Source of the DNA: Planctomycetaceae bacterium
GTDB lineage: Bacteria; Planctomycetota; Planctomycetia; Planctomycetales; Planctomycetaceae
Length of the DNA: 64,000 nt
Reading direction: 5' to 3'
Assembly (NCBI GenBank): GCA_029259815.1
Contig: JAJDEJ010000007.1
Location: 16,897 to 80,896, forward strand
Made by a program: the position numbers and the translations under genes. Positions 55,097-63,189 of the stretch are shown one piece after another. The notes under the pieces are model-generated. The model ran no database searches and was not told the origin of the DNA. It was given only the letters and a program-made list of their open reading frames with translations. How positions within the stretch are numbered: position 1 is the first letter of the stretch; each line of letters opens with the position of its first letter.

Positions 55097-56212
55097 ATGT
55101 CTGCTGAACCCCTTAACCTCGATCCGGTCCACTGTCGAGCACGGCAACAACGTCTGTGCGAACGACTCGCCGCCCTCTCCATCGACCGGGCCGTGCTTGT
55201 CTCGCATGAGAACGTACAATGGCTGACCGGCTTCCGACCGCACCGGCTGATGCATGCGGCTGTCTGCCTGGAGGCGCAGGGACAATGCACGCTCGTTGCC
55301 CCCAATGAGGAGCCGGAACACGCCGCTGCCGATTGCATCGTCACGTTCGAGGCCCAATGGCACTCGACACTGCGGCAGGAGCAACTCGCAGTCGCCATCA
55401 AGCGACTGGCCGACACGGTTGGTCGACAAACGGGACGCATGGGCATCGAATACACCGCTCCCTCTCCGCATGTGCTCGCTGCCTTCGACGTCACTCAAGA
55501 GCGGCTCGTTGATCTCGACCCCACGCTCCGGCAACTACGGCGATGCAAAGATCCGGACGAACTGGACATGATCCGCAGGGCCGTCGACTGCACGGAGGCG
55601 ATGTACGCCCGAGCAAGGGAGATCATCACGCCCGGCATCACCGAGTTGCTGGTGTTCAGCGAACTGCACGCCGCTGCGGTCGACGTCGGCGGCGAGCCGC
55701 TGGTCGCCCTCGGCAACGACTACCAATGCAACTCCCCCGGCGGCCCACCCCGCGACCGGCCTGCTCAAGAGGGCGAACTATTCATCCTCGACCTGGGCCC
55801 CTGCTACCGCGGCTACTACGCCGACAACTGCCGCACGATCGCCGTCTCCCACCAACCGACCGACGCTCAACACCAGGCATGGGAAGCCATCGTGTCCGTC
55901 CTCGACATGGTCGAGAAAACCGTCCGCCCCGGCACCTCAGCCCGCACCCTGTTCGAGCAAGCCCAGACAATGCTCGACGCCCACCGCCCTGACGCCTTCC
56001 CCCACCACCTCGGTCACGGCTTCGGCCTGTTCCCCCACGAAGCTCCCCACCTCAACCCCCACTGGAACGACCAATTCGAAATCGGCGACACCTTCACCGC
56101 CGAACCGGGCCTCTACGCCGACGATCTGCAAGCGGGTATTCGCCTCGAACAGAACTACGTCGTGACTCATGATGGTGTCGAACGGTTGACGTTCTTCCCG
56201 TTGGAACTTTGA
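55097..56212 (+). CDS. M24 family metallopeptidase (Xaa-Pro aminopeptidase-like)
   Basis: A 371-residue M24 peptidase with a creatinase-like N-terminal domain (residues 1-150; VSHENVQWLTGFRPHRL) and a C-terminal catalytic domain. The five metal ligands are visible: D in FILDLGPC, D in YYADNCR, H in HHLGHGFGL, E in TAEPGLY and E in IRLEQNYVV. Members cleave Xaa-Pro or related bonds, or hydrolyse small molecules such as creatine, so the substrate is open. Length and motif order are typical, with no lesion. It starts just after a palindromic repeat. It follows two minus-strand oxidoreductase genes that diverge from it. Confidence 0.9.
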   Translation: MSAEPLNLDPVHCRARQQRLCERLAALSIDRAVLVSHENVQWLTGFRPHRLMHAAVCLEAQGQCTLVAPNEEPEHAAADCIVTFEAQWHSTLRQEQLAVAIKRLADTVGRQTGRMGIEYTAPSPHVLAAFDVTQERLVDLDPTLRQLRRCKDPDELDMIRRAVDCTEAMYARAREIITPGITELLVFSELHAAAVDVGGEPLVALGNDYQCNSPGGPPRDRPAQEGELFILDLGPCYRGYYADNCRTIAVSHQPTDAQHQAWEAIVSVLDMVEKTVRPGTSARTLFEQAQTMLDAHRPDAFPHHLGHGFGLFPHEAPHLNPHWNDQFEIGDTFTAEPGLYADDLQAGIRLEQNYVVTHDGVERLTFFPLEL

Positions 56213-56476
56213 CCATCAGCCTATGACATACGCCTGATCTCGCGTAAGTCCGGATCATGTCCAGCGAAATATTTGACGCCTCACGAGACCGGCGTTACTG
56301 TGCCAGATACTGGATTCTCCCGGACCAGCGGCGACAAATTCAAAGTTTGGCCCAGCGAGCATTGGCAGGAGTCTGGTAGAGATCAGGTTTCATCCATGCG
56401 ATAATACGTGTCGGTGTGGCGGGACTGGGGTAAGCAGTCCAATGCTTCGATGTATGGCGTCTGAATATCTCAACAA
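56213..56476. other. Intergenic region with the motif shared with 11164
   Basis: No gene is seen in these 264 bases. GCCAGAT near 56301, CCGGACCAGCG near 56318 and AATTCAAAGTT near 56337 occur in the same order as upstream of the 11253 gene. The region precedes the nucleotidyltransferase gene. No promoter is assigned. Confidence 0.45.
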
Positions 56477-57475
56477 ATGGTTTGTGTGGCTATGGCTGAT
56501 CCTTTGACACAACGAGCACGCAGCATAGGCCCGGGACACGCACAAACAACCATTGCCTCGCAAGCGCCGGGCATTCCCATTTATGAAGAGCTACTTAACC
56601 GCGATCCGAGGTGGGCCTTGAGTGAGGGAAGCCGGCATTTCGAGGAGAGCAGCGCCGTTTTCGAAGCTCTCCACAAAGTAACGTCTCGTCTCAAAGAGCT
56701 TGGGATCCCCTATGCGGTCGTGGGAGGTATGGCGCTATTCCGGCACGGACTTCGCCGCTTCACCGAGGACGTCGATCTCTTGGTCAACAAGGACGACCTC
56801 AAGATCATCCACGACAAATTGGGTGGTCTCGGCTACCTTCCCCCGTTTACGAACAGCAAGCATCTACGCGATACTCAGCTGGGAGTAAGAATCGAATTCC
56901 TCACTGCGGGCGACTATCCTGGCGACGGCAAGCCGAAACCAGTTTCCTTCCCGGAGCCACTGTCCGTGAGCTTCGAGGCGGATGGGATCAACTACATTAA
57001 TCTGCCAAAACTTGTAGAACTCAAACTCGCCTCCGGAATGACAAATCCGGGAAGGCTCAAAGATCTCTCAGATGTGCTCGAACTCATAAAGACTGTCAAC
57101 CTCCCGATCGACTTTGCTAACCAATTGGATGTCTTCGTGCGAGATAAGTTCGAGGAATTATGGAGTGAAGCCAGAAAACGATATGTCACGACTTGGCGGA
57201 ATAAGTGGCTGACCGCAGAGGCGAAATCGATAGAGGACATGATTCGACTGTTGCGATCGGCAGCTGATCACCTTGAGCAAATGCGAAAGGATGGGGTAGT
57301 ACTCGATGATGATGGTGGAATCGGCGACGACTACGCACACCTAATGACCATGGATCCAAAAGTCGCCGAAAAATACGGGATGATCGAAGAATCCGAGTAT
57401 TGGGAGCGAGACGAGGAGGACGAGAGTGAAGAGCCATCGGATAGTCCATCTAACGATGATTCGTCAAAGGAATGA
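56477..57475 (+). CDS. Nucleotidyltransferase-fold protein (AbiEii-like)
   Basis: A 332-residue protein with a minimal nucleotidyltransferase core: YAVVGGMALFRHGLRRFTEDVDLLV near residues 75-100, where GG and the DVD triad-like sequence would bind metal and nucleotide. This pattern occurs in AbiEii-type toxins and DUF-type nucleotidyltransferases. The N-terminal 50 residues and an acidic tail (ERDEEDESEEPSDSPSNDD) are extra. No AbiEi-like antitoxin is adjacent. Composition is AT-richer than its neighbours, and it has a lone promoter region, both compatible with transfer. ATG 56477 is listed; ATG 56492 is possible. Function beyond the fold is inferred. Confidence 0.72.
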   Translation: MVCVAMADPLTQRARSIGPGHAQTTIASQAPGIPIYEELLNRDPRWALSEGSRHFEESSAVFEALHKVTSRLKELGIPYAVVGGMALFRHGLRRFTEDVDLLVNKDDLKIIHDKLGGLGYLPPFTNSKHLRDTQLGVRIEFLTAGDYPGDGKPKPVSFPEPLSVSFEADGINYINLPKLVELKLASGMTNPGRLKDLSDVLELIKTVNLPIDFANQLDVFVRDKFEELWSEARKRYVTTWRNKWLTAEAKSIEDMIRLLRSAADHLEQMRKDGVVLDDDGGIGDDYAHLMTMDPKVAEKYGMIEESEYWERDEEDESEEPSDSPSNDDSSKE

Positions 57476-57629
57476 CATCGTGCCTCGCGGCTGGGGGTAT
57501 CCGCGCGTCGCCCCGGTTGCTTGCCAACCGGTACGGCGCAGCCGTGAGAGGTTGTGGGAGAATTGCACGCCATTCCGCTCGCCTTTTGCCGACTCCGTCA
57601 GCCCGGTTAGGTAGAGCCAGCTGTGCCGG

Positions 57630-57697
57630 TCGCGAGATACGGGCGAAGGTCCGACGGCAGTTGCGTTCAGCGGGAGCCGGACCTTGTGTCTTGCAGG
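57630..57697. repeat. Direct repeat flanking the BBP7-like gene, left copy
   Basis: It contains GCCGGTCG, ACGGG, GAAGGTCC, CAGTTGCGT and GCGGGAGC in order, with AGGTCCG opposed by CGGACCT. The same words recur in the same order at 59548-59615. It lies in an otherwise gene-free stretch of about 280 bases, 57476-57754. Confidence 0.7.
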
Positions 57698-57754
57698 TGA
57701 CAGCTTTGGGGGGGGCGAAGGGATCAATTGACCACATTCGGGTTGGTCAGTCCC

Positions 57755-58933
57755 TCACCACAGTAATTCGAGGCCGAGTCTGCCGCCGTGAATGACGGCC
57801 GTGTTCTGCTGGTCACTTGAAATCTGCCCCGTCGATACCATCGGCACCCGGTGAAAGTTCGTCCCTAAGGCCAGCCCATCGAGATAGAGCGCCTCGTAGC
57901 CACCGTGAACCCGAATAGAGTCTGTCAGCTTGACGACAGCCTTCAGGCCAATCTGTGCCGCCCAGGCAAAGCGGTCCTGGCTGTTACGCCATTGTCGTTG
58001 ATAGGTCGTGGCATTTGAGCCTGAGGCACTTAGGCTTTCACCAACGTTCGTTTGAATGCTATTGCTGTAGATGCCGACACTCGACGAGGCGTCCAGCAGG
58101 AAGAGATCATTCTCGAAGAGTGTTCCGTCAAACGTGAGTTGTGCACCGTTGAGGCGGTTGTCATTGGAGGAGGAAGAGCTCAACAGCAAGTCATCACCGT
58201 GCGCGAAGCCATCTGCAATGCCTGCACCCTCCGTGAATCCGACTCCCACAAATGCCTCATTGGAAAGAATGTCGTTCGGACCGTTGCCAATCCCTCCTGG
58301 GAGTGCGCCATCATCGGCGTCCCTTGTCTGAAACAACCCTGAGATCTGAAGCCCATTCAGTTCCTGCAGTGCGATGTATCGATAGCCGATGCCGAAACGG
58401 AACCGGTGGAACCGTGACATCTTCAGAGTCAACTCGAAGTCGTCGTAATTCGATTCGACCATGTACTGAGCGGTTGACATCGTGTCGAGAAACTCGGCTT
58501 CGGTTGTCTCATCGAACCCCACCCCACCATTAAATTCCCCAGCAGTACCCAGTCCGTTGGCGAATCCGATAACATTTGTCGGCTGCGGAAAGACGACTGC
58601 ATTGTCGAATTCGGAATCAAACGCCAACTCATTTTGCAGGACCAGACTCTGCTCGTCGGTCCAGCTGTTGATGCGGGAGTATTGAAACCCCAACTCAACT
58701 GTCTCGGTCCCAACTCCCATGAATATCCGCACACCCGGCTCGAAGTTGAAATCGTCGCTAGTCGTCAATGCGTCCGGTCCGGCGATCAATGGCCGTGGTT
58801 GAGTATCTGTTTCCAACCCCAATTGCAGCCAGTCCGCCTGGAACCGGAACCCTTGGGCGTCGGCAGTTTGGGCGTTCCCCAACCCGATCAGCATGACCAG
58901 CGTCAGCAATCCGAGAACTCGTGACTCGTTCAT
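57755..58933 (-). CDS. BBP7-like outer-membrane beta-barrel protein
   Basis: A 392-residue exported protein with a signal peptide (LGLLTLVMLIGLGNAQTADA) followed by a beta-barrel-like body of alternating strands (RFQADWLQLGLETDT, FEPGVRIFMGVGTETVELGFQYS, RFRFGIGYRYIALQEL) and a C-terminus ending VIHGGRLGLELLW. It resembles planctomycete BBP7-type barrel proteins, assigned from the pattern of FxxxWLxxxxxT and the repeated glycine and aromatic strands. Its role in the outer membrane is unknown. Similar sequences on both sides (57630 and 59548) form direct repeats around it. Translation starts near the repeat-rich region. Confidence 0.75.
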   Translation of the reverse strand: MNESRVLGLLTLVMLIGLGNAQTADAQGFRFQADWLQLGLETDTQPRPLIAGPDALTTSDDFNFEPGVRIFMGVGTETVELGFQYSRINSWTDEQSLVLQNELAFDSEFDNAVVFPQPTNVIGFANGLGTAGEFNGGVGFDETTEAEFLDTMSTAQYMVESNYDDFELTLKMSRFHRFRFGIGYRYIALQELNGLQISGLFQTRDADDGALPGGIGNGPNDILSNEAFVGVGFTEGAGIADGFAHGDDLLLSSSSSNDNRLNGAQLTFDGTLFENDLFLLDASSSVGIYSNSIQTNVGESLSASGSNATTYQRQWRNSQDRFAWAAQIGLKAVVKLTDSIRVHGGYEALYLDGLALGTNFHRVPMVSTGQISSDQQNTAVIHGGRLGLELLW

Positions 58934-59168
58934 TGGGTCTCTCCATGGGTTCCGACAGAACCTGTCCGATCAAACTTGTATAGGCGGAACTCTGTCATTT
59001 CAGGTTTCAGGTGACGGAAGTCATCATCATGGCCTGACTGCCCGACTCGGATGAAATCCGTCGGATCCGAGTCGTGGCGTCTGTCGTGAGCGGCTTCCGC
59101 TTCGGATTGATGACAAGCTCTCCATCGAATAGGAACGAAAACCTGCACGGCTAGTGCCACGGGCACTT

Positions 59169-59238
59169 TAGTGTAGCGGCGTTTGGACGCCGAATGGTCG
59201 ATGATTCCAGTCTGGTCCGCCGCTGGGGACGCTACACT
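59169..59238. repeat. Palindromic element upstream of the BBP7-like gene
   Basis: AGTGTAGCG (from 59169) and CGCTACACT (to 59237) form the ends, with GGCGTTTGGACGCC inside as a small hairpin. It is within a gap of about 1.2 kb (58934-60141) that contains repeats and no convincing gene. Confidence 0.6.
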
Positions 59239-59547
59239 TATCTGTCCCCCGCAGTAGTTGCCGGGCAACCAGAACCGACTGAATGAGCCCACTCTGAGAG
59301 AGCCCGCTTTCTCGACAAGATCTACGGAAAACGGCAATGCCGCACATGAGTTTGAATCGGTACAATCCTCACAGAGCAACATCTCAATGCCCACGGTCGC
59401 CCCGTTGAGCAATCAGTTCGCTCCGGTCTGGTAAGCTGGGAAAAGTCTGCGGCCTCTCCTTTGTGACAAAGCAGCCTTTTCCGCAGACACTTGCCTGACA
59501 ACTCACGGCGAATGCCATCGGCGGATCAGCCATGCAGGGGCGGCTTT

Positions 59548-59615
59548 GCCGGTCGAGTGAAACGGGGGAACGTCCAACGACAGTTGCGTCCGGCGGGAGC
59601 TGGACCTGCACCGCT
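59548..59615. repeat. Direct repeat flanking the BBP7-like gene, right copy
   Basis: GCCGGTCG, AACGGG, CGTCC, CAGTTGCGT and GCGGGAGC occur in the same order as at 57630, on the same strand and about 1.9 kb away. Reading frames across both copies give similar peptides, which shows common origin rather than coding. Confidence 0.7.
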
Positions 59616-59710
59616 GCGGTTCCTATGTCCTGTCGGTCTGAGTGATGTGTGTCGCTGGCGTGTCTCCTTCGGGTTCAAATGAAAAAAGTGGACCGGCCGG
59701 TCCGGAGTGA

Positions 59711-59872
59711 GGAACGGCACCTGTTGTCAGGCGACACGGCCAGGGCCAGCGACTTGTCGTGTTTGCAAACGTGACTCTGCCCCTCGCCGCGTCGGCGGGC
59801 AGAGCGGCCACAAGTCGCTGACGTGAGACGAGCGAGCATGCTCGCTGCCTCTGGCAACAGGTGTTGCCGTTC
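59711..59872. repeat. Nested inverted repeat cluster
   Basis: The outer pair is AACGGCACCTGTTG near 59713 with CAACAGGTG and GCCGTT near 59855-59871. Inside are CAGCGACTTGT (59748-59758) with ACAAGTCGCTG (59810-59820), CTCTGCCC near 59775 with GGGCAGAG near 59797, and the perfect palindrome AGCGAGCATGCTCGCT at 59831-59846. Long hairpins in one strand are possible. Confidence 0.65.
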
Positions 59873-60141
59873 GCTCACTCACGATACGAGCACGGAAGCA
59901 AAACCTGACACCGATTCTCGCGATTTTTCAAGCTTTCTCACAAGGCTGGAATGATCTGCAAATCGATAGCATCATCTCCGGCTTAAGAGGACGCAAACCT
60001 GTTCCACTCCCTTCGGCCTCCACACCGCCAGAATCTCCGTGAAATGTCACACTGACAGCGAGCGATGAGCTGCCTATGATATTCGTGTCGTTGGTCGACT
60101 TGCGACCGGCCAGCTGTGAATTTTGCAACCTCTTGGAGAGC

Positions 60142-60741
60142 ATGATGAGAGGACGGATGACGGCAATCGCATTGCTAATAGGGTCCCTGCTGGGATGTCA
60201 GGCAGCGGATTCCCCAGGCACCGTGGCAACCGGAGAGGCCTCCTCACGACCTGAGAAGGTCGCGGTGTCTTCCTCAGAGAGTTCTTCCACTGACAACGAA
60301 AGGATCATCCCCGTGTCGACTGACCAACTCCCGCAAACAGAAGCTGAGTGGAAGGAACGTTTGACGCCCGAGCAGTTCGACGTCCTGCGAAAGCATGGCA
60401 CCGAACGAGCCTTCACCGGTGAGTACGCGGAGACCAAGGACCATGGCACGTATCGTTGTGCGGGATGTGGCGAACCTCTCTTCGATGCCGACACGAAGTT
60501 CGATTCGGGCACCGGCTGGCCCAGCTTCTACGACGTCATCGGCGAGGTCGGCGATCATGTCGAGACGCAGTCGGATAACAGCCTGTTTATGCGACGGACA
60601 GAAGTGCATTGCAAGAACTGCGAGGGACACCTCGGCCACGTCTTCAACGACGGACCTGCACCAACCGGCCTGCGGTACTGCATCAACTCGGTCAGTCTCA
60701 AGCTCGACCCTGCGAGTGATTCTGCCCCCGCTGATGATTGA
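60142..60741 (+). CDS. msrB: Peptide-methionine (R)-S-oxide reductase MsrB, lipoprotein
   Basis: A 199-residue protein. A lipobox (IGSLLGCQA) follows a short leader, so it should be exported and lipidated. After a polar linker, the MsrB domain covers residues 65-190: RCAGCGEPLF and HCKNCEGHLGHVF are the zinc-binding CxxC pairs, and RYCINSVSL holds the catalytic cysteine. It reduces oxidised methionine in exported proteins. ATG 60142 is used because the leader and lipobox begin there, with GGAGAG nearby; 60076 would add an odd N-terminal extension. It stands alone downstream of the repeat region. Confidence 0.93.
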   Translation: MMRGRMTAIALLIGSLLGCQAADSPGTVATGEASSRPEKVAVSSSESSSTDNERIIPVSTDQLPQTEAEWKERLTPEQFDVLRKHGTERAFTGEYAETKDHGTYRCAGCGEPLFDADTKFDSGTGWPSFYDVIGEVGDHVETQSDNSLFMRRTEVHCKNCEGHLGHVFNDGPAPTGLRYCINSVSLKLDPASDSAPADD

Positions 60742-60966
60742 AGACCTCGGTCGGGTGAGGCCAGATGAACGGTCTTGTGGGGAGAATGACCACGCGAAAC
60801 CTGTTTGACGGTGGCCGCGAGCACGCTTACGATCGAAGGACCCGCAGGCGTTGACGGTGCATGAACCACGTGTTTGCAGCGTTCGCCCACCGTTATTCCC
60901 CGCTCACGCTGTCACGACCAGAAGATCACGCTCGTGCCCATCCGATTTCTGCATCCCTTCGCTGGC

Positions 60967-63039
60967 ATGTCTGCTTCTCACTCCATTGATCGCCCGAGGT
61001 ACAAGAGGCACCTTGGACATCGGACCGAATCACCGGCAGCGATCGAGGCGCTGGAAGACCGTACACTCCTGGCCTCGACCTTCACGCCCGCCGAGGGGCA
61101 ACTTGCCGACATCATCGGTCGCAATGCAGCCTCGGGGTCGGTGGTGGTGGGCGCGTCGAACGGATCGAAGTTCACAAACGAGGTCGGCGGTGTTGTCCCA
61201 GCGGGTGCCGACTGGGGCGAACTCATCACGGGCGACTTCAACGGCGATGGACTCACCGACTTGGCCGGGCGTTCGCCAAGTGACGGGTATTGGCGCGTGC
61301 TACTGAGCACAGACGATAGTCTCACCGACCCACAGATTTGGGGCCGATGGAGTACAAACGTCACCTTCAGTGACATCGTGGTCGGTGACTTCAACGGAGA
61401 CGGACGTGATGACGTCGCCGGTCTGGCGAGCACAGGGACATGGGTCGTCTCTCTCTCAAACGGCAGCGGGTTCAACAACAGCGCCTTCGGTGCCTGGTCG
61501 ACGACAGCGGGCTTCAGCCATGTGATGGTCGGAGACTTTGACAATGATGGCCGTGACGACATTGCCGGCGTCTCCTCGAAGGGTCGTTGGGTCGTCGGAC
61601 TCTCGCTGGGCACCCGGTTCGACATGACCGACTTCAAGACCTGGTCATCCACAGCCGGTTTTCATGACGTTGTTTCAGGTGACTTTGACGGCGACGGTCG
61701 CACGGACATCGCCGCCCTGTCACGCGGCGGCTCATGGGTCGTGGGAATCTCCCATAGTTCGCGCTTCGAACTCAAAGTGTTCGGCGCTTGGTCAACGAAT
61801 GCGGAGTTTGACAACATCCGCGTCGGCGACTTCAACAATGACGGCAAATCAGACATCGCCGGCCTCTCGAAGAGCGGCGCGTGGGTGGTCGCCATCTCCG
61901 ATGGTACACACTTCACCAGCACCGTGTTTGGTCGCTGGTCAACCACTGCCAACTTCCGGGATGTGCTCGCCTCCGACTTCAACGGCGACGGACGCACCGA
62001 CATCGCAGCCCGTTCAGCAGGCGGCACGTGGGTCGTTGGTCTGTCCGATGGCAGCGAGTTCATCAAGACCACATTCTCCAACTGGTCGGGAGGCGTCAAC
62101 TGGGACAACGTGCATGTCGGCAACTTCTCCGGACAGGCTGCCAGTAACACGGGCATCACCATCGACGGCGACTTCACCGATTGGATTCCTATCACCAATT
62201 ACTCTGACCCGGTCGACGACCAGCACGACACCGACAATGACACAGCCGGGGCCACGCCCGTGTATGTCGACCATCCGGACGTCGACCTGCTGAACTACAA
62301 GGTCTCGCACGATAACGAAAACTTCTACTTCTACTTTGAAGCCACCGGTCAAATCGGTCGCACACAGATGGAGAACATGGCTCAAGGATTGCGTGCTGGT
62401 CGCTACTACGTGATCGTGACGATCGATGTCGACAACGATGACGTGACCGGGTATCCGCTCTACGAGGGCGGCTACTACACGGGCACGACCGACACGACCG
62501 GCTACGACGCCAACGGTGAGATCGAGTTCTACAACGGGGCCTTCAACACGGGTCACTACCTCCAACACGGAGCTCGCAACGACGCTGAGTTGGAGCAGGC
62601 ATTCGCTGACCAGTCCAACGGCGGCTACGTCTATCCCGGTCCGGAAACGCAAGGGCCATTCATGCCCGGCTTTGTCAACGTGCTGCCCGGCACCTACGAC
62701 TACTACACCCAATGGGTCTACAAAGAGAACGACCCCGGCTTCGGCGGCAACGACTCGGTCACCTTCGTCCAGGACAAAGGCCCCGTCATTCCCGGCAACA
62801 TCACGTACGCCACTTCACCAGACGGACACCGACTGGAGATGAAAGTGCCCTTCAAAGGCTTCCTCGTCGACGCCAACGGCGACCCCATCGTCACCACCGG
62901 CCAAACAGTCGACCTCTCCTTCTCCCTCGAAGCAAGCGGCGAACTGAGCAACGAAGTCTCCCCGCAGAGCCCGAATGGCGAGTGGGCCTCCGACACGGGT
63001 GAACCGATCATCGGCTACCAACTGACCCCGGTGACGTAA
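60967..63039 (+). CDS. FG-GAP repeat surface protein with LEDRTLLA motif
   Basis: A large protein of about 690 residues. The N-terminal region contains IEALEDRTLLAS, a motif found in planctomycete extracellular proteins. Seven FG-GAP/VCBS-like repeats of about 54 residues follow, each with a calcium-binding-like loop: DFNGDGLTD, DFNGDGRDD, DFDNDGRDD, DFDGDGRTD, DFNNDGKSD and DFNGDGRTD; the seventh is degenerate. From about residue 400 there is a beta-rich domain (ITIDGDFTDWIPI, NFYFYFEATGQIG) resembling carbohydrate-binding (CBM9-like) modules. ATG 60967 places the LEDRTLLA motif at the usual distance. A surface adhesin or glycan-binding role is inferred. Confidence 0.8.
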   Translation: MSASHSIDRPRYKRHLGHRTESPAAIEALEDRTLLASTFTPAEGQLADIIGRNAASGSVVVGASNGSKFTNEVGGVVPAGADWGELITGDFNGDGLTDLAGRSPSDGYWRVLLSTDDSLTDPQIWGRWSTNVTFSDIVVGDFNGDGRDDVAGLASTGTWVVSLSNGSGFNNSAFGAWSTTAGFSHVMVGDFDNDGRDDIAGVSSKGRWVVGLSLGTRFDMTDFKTWSSTAGFHDVVSGDFDGDGRTDIAALSRGGSWVVGISHSSRFELKVFGAWSTNAEFDNIRVGDFNNDGKSDIAGLSKSGAWVVAISDGTHFTSTVFGRWSTTANFRDVLASDFNGDGRTDIAARSAGGTWVVGLSDGSEFIKTTFSNWSGGVNWDNVHVGNFSGQAASNTGITIDGDFTDWIPITNYSDPVDDQHDTDNDTAGATPVYVDHPDVDLLNYKVSHDNENFYFYFEATGQIGRTQMENMAQGLRAGRYYVIVTIDVDNDDVTGYPLYEGGYYTGTTDTTGYDANGEIEFYNGAFNTGHYLQHGARNDAELEQAFADQSNGGYVYPGPETQGPFMPGFVNVLPGTYDYYTQWVYKENDPGFGGNDSVTFVQDKGPVIPGNITYATSPDGHRLEMKVPFKGFLVDANGDPIVTTGQTVDLSFSLEASGELSNEVSPQSPNGEWASDTGEPIIGYQLTPVT

Positions 63040-63066
63040 CCACTCGTACAGTTGGAGTCGAGGGTC

Positions 63067-63173
63067 GCAAAGTAGCCATCACGCTCCGCGTGATGAGCGG
63101 AGCAAGGGTGATCTTGCGACAAGCGTGAAAGCGTGTGAGTCATTGTGTCATCACGCGGAGCGTGACGACCACT
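63067..63173. repeat. Dispersed palindromic repeat, second copy
   Basis: The left end is GCAAAGTAGCCATCACGCTC and the right end TCACGCGGAGCGTGACGAC, as in the element at 51613. It lies between two genes that converge, after the FG-GAP gene and before the end of the Gfo/Idh/MocA gene. Confidence 0.78.
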
Positions 63174-63189
63174 CTCTTTGAGACCGTGA

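Noticed and set aside
58930..59412. A 160-codon minus-strand frame upstream of the BBP7-like gene.
   Set aside because: It runs through the palindromic repeat at 59169 and shows no protein-like pattern.
32363..63173. CRISPR arrays suggested by the many repeats.
   Set aside because: Repeats occur as isolated palindromes or pairs kilobases apart with no regular spacing, and no cas genes are present.
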